Shown here: positions 33,735 to 45,029 of the stretch, in pieces | How positions within the stretch are numbered: position 1 is the first letter of the stretch | How the letters are laid out: the number at the start of each line of letters is the position of its first letter | Assembly: GCA_024364735.1 (NCBI GenBank) | Contig: JAGFNQ010004034.1 | Span: 62,001-126,000, forward strand | From: Boesenbergia rotunda | Lineage: Eukaryota > Streptophyta > Magnoliopsida > Zingiberales > Zingiberaceae | Reading direction: 5' to 3' | Length of the DNA stretch: 64,000 nt | Position numbers and translations under genes: made by a program | Notes under the pieces: generated by a model | What the model was told of the DNA's origin: nothing | Seen by the model: only the letters and a program-made list of their open reading frames with translations | Databases searched by the model: none

Positions 33735-36700
33735 ATGGTTTTGTCTCCGTCGACATCAATTACTCAGCCTAATCCGGGTATGAATAAGCAAACTTCAGCT
33801 TCTATTGCTTTACCGATTCCAGTAATTCAACCTAATCTCAATCCTCTTCCCACACTTCCTTCCATGAATCAATCCTTCTCTGTTAAGCTTGATGAAAATA
33901 ACTACTTGATTTGGAAAAATCAGCTTCTAAATATAGTGATTGCTAATGGATTAGAAGAGTTTATAGATGGTACTTGTCCGTGTCCTTCTAAATTCCTTGA
34001 TCTAAACAATCTGGTTGTTAATCCTGAGTACACATCTTGGCAACGCTACAACCGGTTGATAATGAGCTGGATTTATTCATCTTTGACCGAAGGACTCATA
34101 ACTCAAATTGTTGGGTATTCCACAGCACAAGATATTTGTCTAGCTCTTGATCAAATTTTTTCGGCCTCTTCATTTGCGCGTATATCAGAATTAAGAAGTA
34201 TGTTGCAAAATTTAAATAAGGATGGGCTCTCGGCGTTGGAATATATTCAAAAGCTTAAAGGTATTTCCAACAAACTTGCTTCTATTGGAAAACTTGTTTC
34301 TTACAATGATCATTTGCTGTATTTGTTGGGTGGTCTAGGGAAGGATTATAATGCCTTTGTCACTTCCATTCAAAATCGTGGTGATCGACCTTCTATTGAA
34401 GAAGTGCATAGCTTATTGTTGAGTTATGAGTACAGGTTAGAAAAGCAAGATTCTGCAGATCAATTGAGCTCCCTTCAATCTAATATGGTTCAATTGTCAA
34501 TGACAAAGATTCCTACTCAGCCAAAACGACATCAGTTTTCTACATCATCGACAAATCTAATGACTCCTTCCTATTCTAAATCTCAAACTGGTCTTCTTGG
34601 AAAACATCCTACATTTCAGTTTTCTAACCAGTGGAGATCTCCACAATTTAAATCAACTCAGGTTCCAAGAGAACGATGTCAGATTTGTTTTAAACTTGGC
34701 CACACTGCAAATGTTTGTTATCATCGAGCAAATCTTCATTATAGACCAGTGTTTTCTCAACCAAAGGCGTTTAATAACTTTGTTACTTCTAATTCAGCTG
34801 TCCCTGGTCCTGTTTCACCTGACTTAATTGCTACAGCTAATACTGTTGGTGATCCGAGTTGGTATATGGATTCAGGAGCGACTCACCACTTTACTCCTGA
34901 TTTGAATATGTTGGATTCTGCCACTCCTTTTACTGGCGTTGAGCGTGTAGTGGTTGGTGATGGTAAGAACATTTTGATTTCACATGTTGGCAATTCAGTT
35001 TTACCTACCTACTCTAGATCTATCAAATTGTCTAATATTTGTCACACTCCAGCCATGTCTAAAAATCTCATTAGCGTTTCTCGTTTATTCATGATAATAA
35101 TGCTTTTGTTGAATTTCACTCTACATTTTTCCTGGTTAAGGATCAGGTCACACATCAAGTCATTCTTCAGGGGATCCTTGATCGTGGTTTGTATCGCGTT
35201 TATCCTTCCTCACAAACTTCCATTTCGTCTTCTACATCGCCTTCAAGTACTTTTCAAGCCCATATTGCAGCTTCTTCTGATCCAAATCTTTGGCACAGGC
35301 GTCTTGGTCATCCATCTTTTACAGTTGTCAATCAAGTTTTAAAAGTTGGTAATGTATTCATAGACAAGTCTATTTCCTTTGAATTTTGTAATTCCTGTCA
35401 GTTGGCTAAAAGTCATAAGCTTCCGTTTGGTTTGTCAAACTCTCATGCATTGAATAAATTTGAGCTTGTTCATACTGATTTGTGGGGTCCTTCTCCCATT
35501 TTATCTGCCACTGGTCATAAATATTTTATGTTGATTGTTGATGATTTTACGAGATTCTCTTGGCTATATCCATTGCGTTCTAAAGATGAGGCACATTCCA
35601 TCTTTGTTACCTTTTACAACATGGTTCAAAATCAATTTAATACCTCTGTTAAAGTTGTTCGTTCTGACTGGGGTGGTGAATTTCGGTCTCTCACAAAATT
35701 TTTTGCTGAAAAAGGTATACTTCATCAACTATCGTGTGCTTCCACTCCTGAACAAAATGGTAGGGTTGAACGTAAAAATAGACATGTGGTTGAAATGGGT
35801 TTGTCTCTTTTGGCTCATTCTAATATGCCTCTTAAATTTTGGCCCTATGCTTTTTCTACTGCTGTGTTTCTCATTAATCGATTACCTACAGAAGTTTTAC
35901 AGCTCAAATCTCCTTATAGTGTTCTTTATAATAAAGAACCTGATTATCACTTTTTTCGAACTTTTGGTTGTGCTTGTTTTCCCTTTCTCCGTCCTTTCAA
36001 TTCTAATAAGCTAGAATTCAGATCACGTCAATGTGTATTTTTTGGCTACAATTCTAAACACAAAGGTTATCTCTGTTTTGATCCTTCCACTTCTAAAATC
36101 TTCATTTCTCGTCATGTGATTTTTAATGAACAATGTTTTCCTTTTAGTTCCTCTTCATCTGATATTCCTTCTCGTACTCCACCATCTATTACATCTCTTC
36201 CTATTTTCAATTCTTTTAATCCTGTTACACAGCTTATACCTCCTTCGCAGTCTTTGCCACCTACAAATTCTTCTACTCATGTTGATCTTTCGGTTACTTC
36301 TGGTCCTAGTCCAAATATTGTGCAGTCCTCTCCCCCTCCTGATCCCTTGATTGTTGATTTGCCGCATGTTGTTCCTAATTTCATGCCATCAACTGTTAAC
36401 GCTCATCATATGGTGACAAGAAGTAAATCTGGTATTTTTAAACCTCGTGTTTTGTTGGCTGGTATTCTTAATAACCAGTTTGAACCTTCTTCTTATAAGC
36501 AAGCAGCTGAGATTCCTGAATGGAAAGATGCTATGTTGGTTGAGATTAATGCCCTGTTACTTCAGAAAACTTGGTCCCTTGTTACTAAACCTGCTGATGC
36601 CAATGTAATCGGTTGTAAATGGGTGTATCGATTGAAATTGAAGCTTGATGGATCTATAGATCGATATAAGGCTCGTTTGGTTGCTAAAGGTTATCATCAA

Positions 36701-38028
36701 ACTGCTGATATTGACTATTCTGAAACTTTTAGCCCTGTTATTAAACCTCAAACTATTAGAGTAGTTCTTACTATTGCTGTTACACGAAAATGACCTATTC
36801 TTCAACTTGATGTTCAAAATGCTTTTCTTCATGATGATCTTACTGAGGTGGTTTATATGAAACAACCTCCAGGCTTTCTTAGTTCTTCTTACCCTGATAT
36901 GGTGTGTAAGTTACATAAATCATTGTATGGTTTGAAACAGTCACCTCGTGCTTGGTTAACAAAACTCAGTCAAGCACTTTTGCAGTGGGGTTTTTCTAGT
37001 TCTAAGGTTGATCCTTCCTTATGTTTTTGCTCCTCGAGCCTTGACTTTCTGATTGTGCTTGTCTACGTCGATGATATCATTGTTATGGGTAGCTCACAGA
37101 GTTTAATTGATTCCTTGCTTGGTTTTCTTAATAAGCAGTTTGCTATGAAAAATCTGGGTTCTTTACACTATTTTTTTGGGTATTGAGGTACATCGTTCTG
37201 ATAATGGTTTACATCTCAGTCAAACAAAATATATCACTGATCTTCTGAAGAAAACTGCTATGTTTGACGCTAAACCTTGTGATACTCCTATGTCTTCTGG
37301 TACTTCTTTATCTCTATATGATGGTCTTCCCTTGGAGGATGGATCCGAATACTGCAGCATTGTAGGTGCTCTTCAATATTGTACTATGACTCGTCCTAAT
37401 CTATCTTTTGCTGTCAATAAGGTTTGTCAGTTCATGCATTCACCTACTGTTTGCCATTGGCAAGCTGTGAAACGAATCATGAGATATTTGTGTGGAACCT
37501 TGTCTCTTGGTTTGTCTATTTCCCCTATTTGTTCTCCCTTTTTAATGTGTTGTACTGATGCTGATTGGGCTTCTTGTCCGGATGATCGTCGTAGTACAAG
37601 TGGCTATTGTGTATTTTTGGGAGATAATCTGGTTTCTTGGTCCTCTTCTAAGCAGAAGGTTGTGTCACGTTCTAGTATAGAATCCGAGTACCATGCTGTT
37701 GCTAATGGTGCTGCTGAAATTTGCTTGGTTTGAATCTTTGCTTCGTGAACTTCATATTTCCTTGGATTCTGTGCCATGCATTTTTTGTGATAATGTGAGC
37801 ACACTATATCTTTCTGCTAATCCTATCATGCATGCTAGAACCAAACACATTGAAATTGATTATCATTTTGTTCGCGAACGTATTGCTGCTCAGTCTTTGC
37901 ATGTTCAATACACTCCCTCCTCTGCTCAGCTTGCGGATATGTTGACTAAACCTCTGCCTACTTCCAGATTTTTTATCCTTACGTTCCAAACTCAATGTTC
38001 TTCATCGACCCTTGAGTTTGAGGGGGGA
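33735..38028 (+). pseudogene. Copia gag-pol polyprotein with frameshifts and one stop
   Basis: Starts at the ATG at 33735. Gag has the copia signature SFSVKLDENNYLIWKNQLL and a zinc knuckle CQICFKLGHTANVC (about 34679). Protease WYMDSGATHHF follows at 34861. A one-base loss near 35086 shifts the frame. Then GAG-pre-integrase (HRRLGHPSF, CNSCQLAKSHKLPF), integrase core (HTDLWG, VRSDWGGEF, NGRVERKNRH), and RT from 36523 (NVIGCKWVYRL, YVDDII at 37068). A TGA lies at 36791-36793. A one-base gain near 37180 follows, then RNase H (TDADWASCPDDRRS) and a one-base gain near 37728 before DNVSTLYLSANP and the pol end ADMLTKPLP. Position two of the usual SDNGG motif is W, possibly damaging. Confidence 0.9.
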
Positions 38029-38227
38029 TGATAAGAGGAGTTAATAGAATTTAGTTGGTTAATGGTCATTATATTGCCACGTGTATTAGGTAATGGAACA
38101 TGAGCTGTATATATACATTACCTTGTCTTGTACTGTAAAGTGAAAATAAGCATTTCAACTCCACTTCAGTTTTCTCCATCGTCCATTCTTTTTCCACCGT
38201 CTTCTTCATCTTCTCAATATTTCTTCA
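38029..38227 (+). repeat. Copia 3' LTR (199 bp)
   Basis: Same length as the 5' LTR with about eight visible substitutions, so the insertion is not very recent. Confidence 0.9.
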
Positions 38228-38871
38228 GTAGTCTACTTTACTTAACAACTAGTAGACCTGATATCTTATTTTCTGTAGGAATGTGTGCTAGGTACCAAAC
38301 TTATGCTAAGGAATCCCACTTAGCAGTCCTAAAAAGAGTACTTAGGTACATTAAGGGTACCCTAAATGTACGGATTTGGTATCCTAAGACTTCCACTTTT
38401 GAACTATCAGGATATTCTGGCTCTGGCTATGTTGGGTGCAAATTAGATAGAAAAAGTAAAAGTGGAAGTTGCCAACTATTAGGACATAGCCTAATCAGCT
38501 GGTGTAGTAGAAAGCAACACTGCGTAACACTGTTCACAATAGAAGCAAAATCTGTTGCCCTAGGAGAATGTGTAGCACAACTTTTGTGGATGATGCACAC
38601 TCTTAAGGACTTCCAGCTTGACTACACCCAAACCCAAGTCTATATTGATAACATTAGTTCAATCAGCTTGACTAAAAACCCAATTCAACATTCCCGAACA
38701 AAACATATAGAAGTTAAACATCATTTTGTAAGGGATCATGTATCCAGGGGTGAAATAGTACTTAAACATGTGGACTCAAAATCCAACTTAGCTGATATCT
38801 TTACCAAACCCTTACCAGAGTCTGAGTTTAGCTCACTAAGAAGACAGTTAGGGTTGTGCTTAATAGAATAG
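38228..38871 (+). pseudogene. Copia RT-end and RNase H fragment of another (SIRE-like) element
   Basis: An open + frame starting at the LTR boundary with LTTSRPDILFSVGMCARYQT, then GYSGSGYVGCKLDRKSKSG, the RNase H motif (YIDNISSISLTKNP) and the pol end (ADIFTKPLPESEF), stop near 38870. It differs strongly from the RNase H of the adjoining element, so it belongs to another copia lineage. An ATG within the LTR makes the frame appear to start at 38128, but the LTR part is not coding. Confidence 0.85.
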
Positions 38872-39383
38872 GACTGATCTATATTATTTTCTTAAAAATC
38901 TTCCTATTTTTCTTAATTTTTTTAAAAAAATTTGCAAATTTATCATTTCATTTATCAAGTTTTTGAAATTTAAAATGATTTTCCGACATAGTTTTCTTTC
39001 AAAAACTACCTCCATCAAAACTAGGATTTTTTCGCAAATGGGCTTAGCTTAGACCCTAACCCTAGAACTGCATGCACTTATAGATCTAGAAGTCAGCATC
39101 TCACAAGTACCTTAGGGTACTTTTGATTGATAACCTAGACGGGGTTGAGATGCTTAGGTCTATGCCTTGATTCAAGATGCTTTAAGTCAGTGCATCTGTA
39201 GTAATTGGGGCAATAAATATAAGTTGAACAGCAATAAGGCTAAGTGTCAAGCTTAGAAAATCTAACTTGATCAAATCACTTAACTTGACTAACCCTAGCG
39301 AAAGCTACTGTTTATGACAATTAGTAAGTAGCAAACATGGTTAGACAGGATCTGAACAAGATTGGTTTAATTTGGTTTAGTCA
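38872..39383 (+). other. Non-coding tail of the copia fragment
   Basis: AT-rich sequence after the pol stop, with no open frame. Probably the post-pol region of the same copia element up to the junction with gypsy integrase sequence at about 39384. Confidence 0.5.
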
Positions 39384-40253
39384 GTGAGGGATGGGCATTG
39401 TGGGCCCCTCCCCATTGGGCCACAACAGAAGAAGTTTCTACTGGTGCTTGTCAATTATTTCTCCAAACGGGTAGAAGCGGAAACCCTGGCGAACATTACG
39501 GAGGCAACGATGATGAAAGTCCTATGGAGGGACATCGCCTGCAGATACGACATCCCCAACAAGCTGGTATCGGACAACGGAAGATAGTTTTCAGGACGCA
39601 AGCTAAAAGAATGGTGTGAGGGGTTGGGCATTCGACAGGCCTTCACCTCAGTAGCCTACTCGCAGGGCAATGGACAGACTGAGGTCGTTAATCGTGAAAT
39701 CTTGTGGGGACTCAAGATAAAGCTAGATCACCTCGGGAGCAGCTAGGTCAATGAACTCCCTACCGCCCTGTGGTCCTACCGTACCACCCCCCGGGAAGGA
39801 ACAGGCAAGAACCCTTTCCAACTGGAATACAGGGTTGAGGTCGTCATCCAAGTGGAGGTAGGGAAGGAGTCTACCTGACGGCAACACTAACACAAGGAGG
39901 ATAACAATCAAGAGAGCTCGATTGACCTTGACCTCATCTCTGAGGTGCGGGATAGAGCAGCAGCTCGGGTGGAAGCATATCGACAAAGGATGCAGCAAAC
40001 CTATAATCGTCGGGTGATCGCACGCAGCTTTGAGGTTGGTGACAAGGTCTGGAAGAGGATCAAGCCAGTCAGCGACCTTGGGAAACTGGAGCCACAGTGG
40101 GGCGGACCGTATGTAATCATCAAAAAGCTCACTGAGAGTAGCTATTATCTAAAAGACGATAAAGGCAAGGAGCTGGAAAGGCCATGGCACGCCAACTATC
40201 TCCGCCCCTATCGTACTCGGTGTGGTATTGAGTTGTTTGCTTGCCTGTTGTAA
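39384..40253 (+). pseudogene. Tat-lineage gypsy integrase fragment
   Basis: The + strand shows CGPLPIGPQQKKFLLVLVNY, then FSKRVEAETLANI, KLVSDNGR, KEWCEGLGIRQAFTSVAY, NGQTEVVNREI and the C-terminal segment SFEVGDKVWKRIKPVSDLGK with WHANYLRPYR. There are frame changes near 39590, 39745 and 39880. The catalytic D-D-E residues are mostly recognisable. The 5' part of pol is missing at the junction with the copia fragment. Confidence 0.85.
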
Positions 40254-40337
40254 TCATTATTTACACTGCCTTGCAGATTAATAAATAAAAAGAGTAAATG
40301 GAGTGTTGCGCGGAGAGCGTTGAATCTTTACCTGTGC

Positions 40338-40612
40338 AAAACCCTACTGACTCTCGGTGAGTAGGTTTGGCCTCGATGCTGCACATGTCCGGCCAAGAGC
40401 TGTAAAACCCTACTGCCTATCGGTGAGTATGCTTGGCCTCAGTGCTGCACATGCCCGACCAAGAATTGCAAAACCCTACTATCTCTCGGTGAGTAGGCTT
40501 GGCCTCGATGCTGCACATCCCGGTCAAGAGCTGCAAAACCCTACTATCTCTAGGTGAGTAGGCTTGGCCTCGGTGCTGCACATGTCCGACCAAGAGCTAC
40601 AAAACCCTACTA
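40338..40612 (+). repeat. About 66-bp tandem repeat downstream of the gypsy integrase
   Basis: Just over four units of aaaaccctactatctctcgg...gctgcacatg...caagagctg, starting near 40338, 40404, 40470, 40535 and 40601. Such arrays are usual between pol and the 3' end in Tat-type elements (family knowledge). Confidence 0.85.
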
Positions 40613-40984
40613 CCCCATGAAACCCTTGTTTCTGCAGACGTGACTATTTGCTCCCTAGCCGCTTAGGGCAGAAGGGAACCTTGACTCTCACTTGGAAATA
40701 GGGCAGGTCGGAGACAAACATTTTATGAAGGGCATGAAATTACTCAAAACATAAGAAGTCCAGGGATACTTGCATTCAGGGCTGAAACGATTATATCCTA
40801 TGAGAAAAAACTAAAAAGGAAGAAGAAGGTGCAACAGGCAAGGAGCAACCAGAGAGCCAGGGCCTAGGTCAGGGAGGTTCCTATAGTTCCTGCTCTTCAG
40901 GAGTGAGCTCGTTCCAGACCCGATGGACAGTTATAGCGCTCAAGTTGGATCTAGGTTTTAGTAGTTGATCCTTCTCCAACAGAC
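40613..40984. other. Tat element 3' region, non-coding
   Basis: Between the tandem repeat and the antisense frame. No open frame or motif was recognised. Confidence 0.4.
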
Positions 40985-41618
40985 AGATAGCACCATAGAA
41001 GCCCTATTTGAGGCACTTCAATGTCTGCCCGGCTAAAATCTGAGCGTACTCCTCCAAATATAGGAACTTAGCTTTGGATTCCGCCTCGCTCTTGGACAAT
41101 TGGGTTGTATGATCACTCTGTTGCTGCTGTAGCTTGGCCTCAACCTCCTCCTTGGCTGTCTTCAGCGTCACCACCTCCCAAAGCAAACAATCCTGAGCCC
41201 CCGACATTTCTTGGAGCTTTTGGGTAGCGGCGGAAGCTTGGGCCTGGGCCTAGGTAACCTACTCCTGGAGGTCGGCAGCATTAGAGGTCGATAGCTCTAA
41301 GTCGTATTCTTTCAAAGTCATTAGGCGCTCCCGTTTCTCATTCCGATCCTCCAGGGCTTTCTTTACGGATTCCAGGAGTCTGACATTATTGGGCAGCTCC
41401 TTCGTCTGAATCTGAAGTCACTCCCGCTCTTGGGACAATTTCTGCAAGTCCTTCGTGAGGGCTTGGTTCTTCTTGGACTCGAGGCGTTCGCGGAGTCTAT
41501 AACCATGTAGAGTATCCTCAGAAGCTATTAGGGTGCTGAGACAATGCTCTATCTTCACCCGGAGAGCTCGGTTGACCTCCAACTGCATGAGGCCGGCCTC
41601 GCGGGCCTGGCCAGCCTC
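40985..41618 (-). pseudogene. Antisense ORF of the Tat element, C-terminal coiled-coil part
   Basis: The - strand reads a long, Glu/Lys/Leu-rich coiled coil: AGQAREAGLMQLEVNRALR and so on, LESKKNQALTKDLQKLSQER, TAKEEVEAKLQQQQSDHTTQ, LYLEEYAQILAGQ. It is broken by a few stops (near 41415 and 41255). It continues the frame that is cut at 49976 by insertion of element 2. The protein is not a retroviral enzyme. Antisense genes between pol and the 3' LTR are known from Tat elements such as Grande. Confidence 0.65.
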
Positions 41619-41738
41619 TGTTGATGCAGTCTGGCCCGGTTGTTGTTTTGGTGTTTGACAATGATTTAAGTTTGGTTGATTGAAATTCGGGTTAAGTCCA
41701 GGTGGATCTGGGAGATCGCACGCTGGCATGGAAAAAGT

Positions 41739-42209
41739 CCTAACTTGGAGGGTTAGGTGAAAGGTCCTAGTCTGGAGGGCTAGGTTGGTGGAAATCCCGG
41801 TGAGTGAAGCCGGGTCCTGGTGAGTGAAACCAGGTGATAGAAATCCCGGTGAGTGAAGCTGGGTCCTGGTGAGTGAAGCCAGGTGATGGAAATCCCGGTG
41901 AGTGAAGCCGGGTCCTGGTGAGTGAAGCCAGATGGTGGAAATCCCGGTGAGTGAAGCCGGGTCCTAATGAGTGAAGCCAGGTGATGGAAATCCCGGTGAG
42001 TGAAGCCGGGTCCTGGTGAGTGAAGCCAGGTGATGGAAATCCCGGTGAGTGAAGCCGAGACCTGGAGAGTGAAGCCAGGTGATCGAAATCCTAGTGAGTG
42101 AAGCTAGGTTGAAATCCTGGTGAGTGAAGCCGAGTGACCGAAACCCTGATGAGTGAAGCCAGGTCCTAGCTTGGAAAGCTAGGTTGAAGTCCCAGTGAGT
42201 GAAGCTGGG
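41739..42209. repeat. 49-bp tandem repeats, each with two constant-loop hairpins (element 2 5' LTR)
   Basis: Unit of about 49 bp holding CCCGG-TGAGTGAAG-CCGGG (for example 41796-41814) and CCTGG-TGAGTGAAG-CCAGG. Edge units change the stem but keep it paired: CCTAG/CTAGG at 42090-42108 and CCCAG/CTGGG at 42191-42209. Leading hairpins with loop TTGGAG or TCTGGAG have CCTAA/TTAGG (41739-41757) and CCTAG/CTAGG (41766-41784). The 3' LTR repeats the array at about 47830-48303. Confidence 0.9.
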
Positions 42210-42275
42210 CATGGCATGAGTCAGAGAAGGGCTGGAGGCTTGTTCTCGTGACTTAGAGCGCATTTGGGCTTGCCT

Positions 42276-42912
42276 GGATCGGTCTGGTGACTGATCAGGG
42301 AAGTTGGCACGGTGCTCCTTCGTGGATCGGTCTGGTGACCGATCCAGTGATGACTGATCGATTTGGTGACCGATCAGGGAGTATGTGTTTCACTCACTGA
42401 ATGGCTCCTGATCGGTCTGGTGACCGATCAGGATCACTGTGCAGATCGTTCTGGAGAACGATCCAGCATTGCAGGTTCCTCTCTATGATCGATCAGGATG
42501 GAACCTGATCTGTCTGGTCATGACCTGATCGGTCTGGTGACCGATCAGGAGGCTCCCTGATCGGTCCGGTGACCGATCAGGGATCATACAGTGGGTTTTG
42601 GGAACCTTACTGCTCGACTCCTGATCGGTCTGGTGACCGATCAGGGATACTGTTCAGATCGGTCTAGAGAACGATCAAGTGTCGCGAGATTCTCCTTATG
42701 ACCGATCAGGAAGGAGCCTGATTGGTCTGGAAGCAGCCTGATCGGTCTGGTGACTGATCAGGCTGGAGCCTGATTGGTCTGGGGACCGATCTGAAGTGTG
42801 CAGCAGAATGCTGGATTGGTCTGGGGACCAATCAGGAGTGTGCAGAAGACTGCTGGATCGGTCTGGTGACCGATCAGGGTCCTTCCTGATCGGTCTGGTG
42901 ACCGATCAGGAG
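42276..42912. repeat. GATCGGTC-TGGT-GACCGATC hairpin array (element 2 5' LTR)
   Basis: More than a dozen hairpins with 8-11 bp stems and loop TGGN. Stem variants keep pairing: outer pairs GG/CC (42324-42345) or CCT/AGG (42407-42432); inner GTTC/GAAC (42444-42463); GATTGGTC/GACCAATC (42814-42833). Some copies have decayed pairing. The 3' LTR has the same array at about 48371-49130, with three adjacent copies of one unit near 48710-48800. Confidence 0.9.
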
Positions 42913-43752
42913 CAGAACTTTAATTCAAATGCGCTGTCAGAAGTCTGTTTTCACTGCCGATTCTCTGCTACTTGCTGATTTCTTTTTGATATGCATTGCT
43001 AAGCCTCTGTTGGAGTGTCCAAGTGAGAGCAGGTGATTCAAACACTCAAGGAGGGCCAATGGGAGGCTTTCCTTGGAGCAGGTTTGGATCTATTATGTTT
43101 TCAGGTCTCAACGGCGTCTGGCGCAACTAGCAACTGACGAAGGCGCGGCTGGCAACTGACGGAGGCTCAGCTGGAGGAGTGTCCAGTGGACTGAGTGCTC
43201 AGAGAGGTCAGTGGGTCAGGGTGTGAGTTAGTGGTGCTGATGGAGTTGGTGACGTTGAGTAGGAGCTTAATAGACAAAGCTGGATGCAGAGGAGCTGAGG
43301 TGAACAAGACAGAAAACTTGGGAAGTTTGGCTGGGCTATGTTCGTGCTCTCTGTTGCTTTGTGCTTGAGCGATCTTGTTACATCATTGTGAGCTTGTCTT
43401 CTCGAGTGTCTCTGTGCTTAACTTGTATCTTCTTGAGATCACTTGTGGAGAGGTTTCTCCACCGAGAAGGAGGCTGCTACTATCTGGAGTTCATCGGGGC
43501 TTGATCTGTCGACGATCAAGGGATCGCCCACCTCACGGGCACGCCAAGGAGTAGGGGCAAGTTGTCCCCGAACCTTGTATATCGCTGTGTTAGCGTTGGT
43601 TTGATTCCTTTCTATGTTTTATTCTTCCTGTTGCATTTTGTTTCCGCTGCTACTAATCTGATCACTGGAAGAAGGTTCAAACAAGAGGGGACGATTTGAG
43701 TGTCTGGCTATATTCACCCCCCCCCCTCTATAGCCATCCGAGTTCCAACAAG

Positions 43753-43764
43753 TGGTATCAGAGC
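43753..43764 (+). other. Primer binding site, initiator tRNA-Met type (element 2)
   Basis: TGGTATCAGAGC two bases after the 5' LTR end, identical in position and sequence to element 1. Confidence 0.9.
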
Positions 43765-43808
43765 TTGGGGCTCTGTTCAAGCGGCTTAACAACCGAGAGC
43801 TAACAAGG

Positions 43809-45029
43809 ATGGCTATGAGTGAAGGTTTCAGTACCAGCAGACCACCCTTCCTTGACGGATCTGATTTTTCATATTGGAAGTCAAGGATGGAATTTTATTT
43901 GAAGACAAACATGAGCATGTGGTTTGCTGTCAAGGAAGGTTTTTCCACTCCTAAAGATGCTGAGGGAAAAGAGATGGACTTCTCAAGTTGGTCGGCAGAT
44001 CAAATCCGGAAAGGTGAAGCCGATGCGAAAGCGGTGGTAACATTGCAATGCGGGTTGACCAAGGACCAACTAATCAAGGTTGGTCCCTTCACAAGTGCTA
44101 AAGATCTATGGAGCAAGATCATTGAGCTCCATGAAGGAACTCAAGACACCCGGACTGCCAAGAAGGACCTCCTTCTCAGCCAACTCCAAAATCTGTCTAT
44201 GAGAGAGGAAGAAACTATATGTATACTCCATGGACGAATCAAGGAGATCCTAAATGGTCTACACTCCATCAATAAGAAGGTTGAGAACCGAGATCTTATA
44301 AGGTATGTCCTCAAAGCTTTTCCTAGGAACGCCTTGTGGTCATCCATGGTGGATGCTTACAAGGATTCCAAGGATTTATCTTTTGTTAAGTTAGAAGATT
44401 TATTTTGTGAAATGGAACTACATGAGATCTCTAACAAAAGTTCAAAAGAGAAAGGTATTGCTTTAGTGGCAGGCGACAACAAGAAGAAGAAGAAGGGGAA
44501 GAAGAAGGAGAAGGAAGTTTCTTCATCCTCATCTTCATCCTCATCCGAGTCCGAGGAAGGGGGCAGTTGGTCTTCTTCCTCCGAGATGGCCAACTTTGTT
44601 AGAAGAATGATGAGGAAGAGCCGACACTTCGAGGGTAAAGGTAACCCGAGTGAAGTTAAATTTGATAAGTCTAATGTTACTTGTTATGAGTGTAGCAAGA
44701 AAGGGCATTACAAGGATGAATGTCCGAAGTTAAAGAAGAAGAAGAATAAATCAAAGAAGAAAAGGAAGGCCTTGAGGGCTACATGGGATGAATCGTCCTC
44801 TAGTTCATCTGAAGAAGAGAGGGAGGAGAAGTACACTCACCACCATGCCCTCATGGCCATAGAGGATTCAAATGGAGAGGAAAGTGGAGACGAATCAAGC
44901 TCCTCAACCGCGCCTTCATCATCTTCGGATGATGAAGAGGTAATCTCTCCCGAGCTAGATAAGTGTTATAGAACCATTGCATGTCTAGCTAGGTTGCTTA
45001 AAAAATCCAAGAACAAAGTTAAATTGTAG
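43809..45029 (+). CDS. Gag polyprotein of element 2
   Basis: Gag of 406 residues from the ATG at 43809 (MAMSEGFSTSRPPFLDGSDF) to a TAG at 45027-45029. The copia UBN2-type Gag core is complete: YWKSRMEFYLKTN, FTSAKDLWSKIIELHEGTQD, LLLSQLQNLSMREEETI and VLKAFPRNALWSSMVDAYKD. A Lys-rich and Ser-rich hinge follows, then one CCHC knuckle CYECSKKGHYKDEC (from residue 292), a basic KKKKNKSKKKRK stretch and an acidic Ser-rich tail. It should form the particle and bind element RNA. The frame stays open beyond the stop to 45458. Confidence 0.88.
   Translation: MAMSEGFSTSRPPFLDGSDFSYWKSRMEFYLKTNMSMWFAVKEGFSTPKDAEGKEMDFSSWSADQIRKGEADAKAVVTLQCGLTKDQLIKVGPFTSAKDLWSKIIELHEGTQDTRTAKKDLLLSQLQNLSMREEETICILHGRIKEILNGLHSINKKVENRDLIRYVLKAFPRNALWSSMVDAYKDSKDLSFVKLEDLFCEMELHEISNKSSKEKGIALVAGDNKKKKKGKKKEKEVSSSSSSSSSESEEGGSWSSSSEMANFVRRMMRKSRHFEGKGNPSEVKFDKSNVTCYECSKKGHYKDECPKLKKKKNKSKKKRKALRATWDESSSSSSEEEREEKYTHHHALMAIEDSNGEESGDESSSSTAPSSSSDDEEVISPELDKCYRTIACLARLLKKSKNKVKL

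Larger units (their letters stand above)
33354..38227 (+). mobile_element. Ty1/copia retrotransposon with two 199-bp LTRs, Ale/Retrofit-like
   Basis: LTRs at 33354-33552 and 38029-38227, both TGATAAGAGG...TTTCTTCA, with several substitutions between them. PBS TGGTATCAGAG starts at 33553. A PPT (gaggggggat) lies just before 38029. The whole gag-pol is present but broken at four places. The flanks differ (caaac before, gtagt after), so no target duplication survives. The right flank is another copia fragment, suggesting recombination between two insertions. Confidence 0.9.
41619..43750 (+). repeat. Element 2, 5' LTR (2132 bp)
   Basis: Order: short leader, 49-bp tandem repeats with paired hairpins (41739-42210), GATCGGTC hairpin array (42276-42912), unique region, gaggtttctccaccgagaag block (43451), poly-C tract (43720) and terminal CCAACA. 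Confidence 0.92.

Noticed and set aside
35535..36367. Several hydrophobic or basic open frames overlapping integrase
   Set aside because: Shadow frames of the copia pol coding sequence.
38128..38229. Start of a gene reading from the copia 3' LTR into RNase H
   Set aside because: The ATG lies in the LTR; the frame is a chance fusion of LTR sequence with a foreign pol fragment.
41964..42263. Repetitive - strand open frame in element 2 LTR (also 48057-48356)
   Set aside because: Translation of the hairpin tandem repeats; lies entirely inside an LTR.
41739..42912. CRISPR-like array of short palindromic repeats
   Set aside because: Plant LTR sequence present in both LTRs of one retrotransposon; repeats vary in stem and lack uniform unique spacers; no cas genes.
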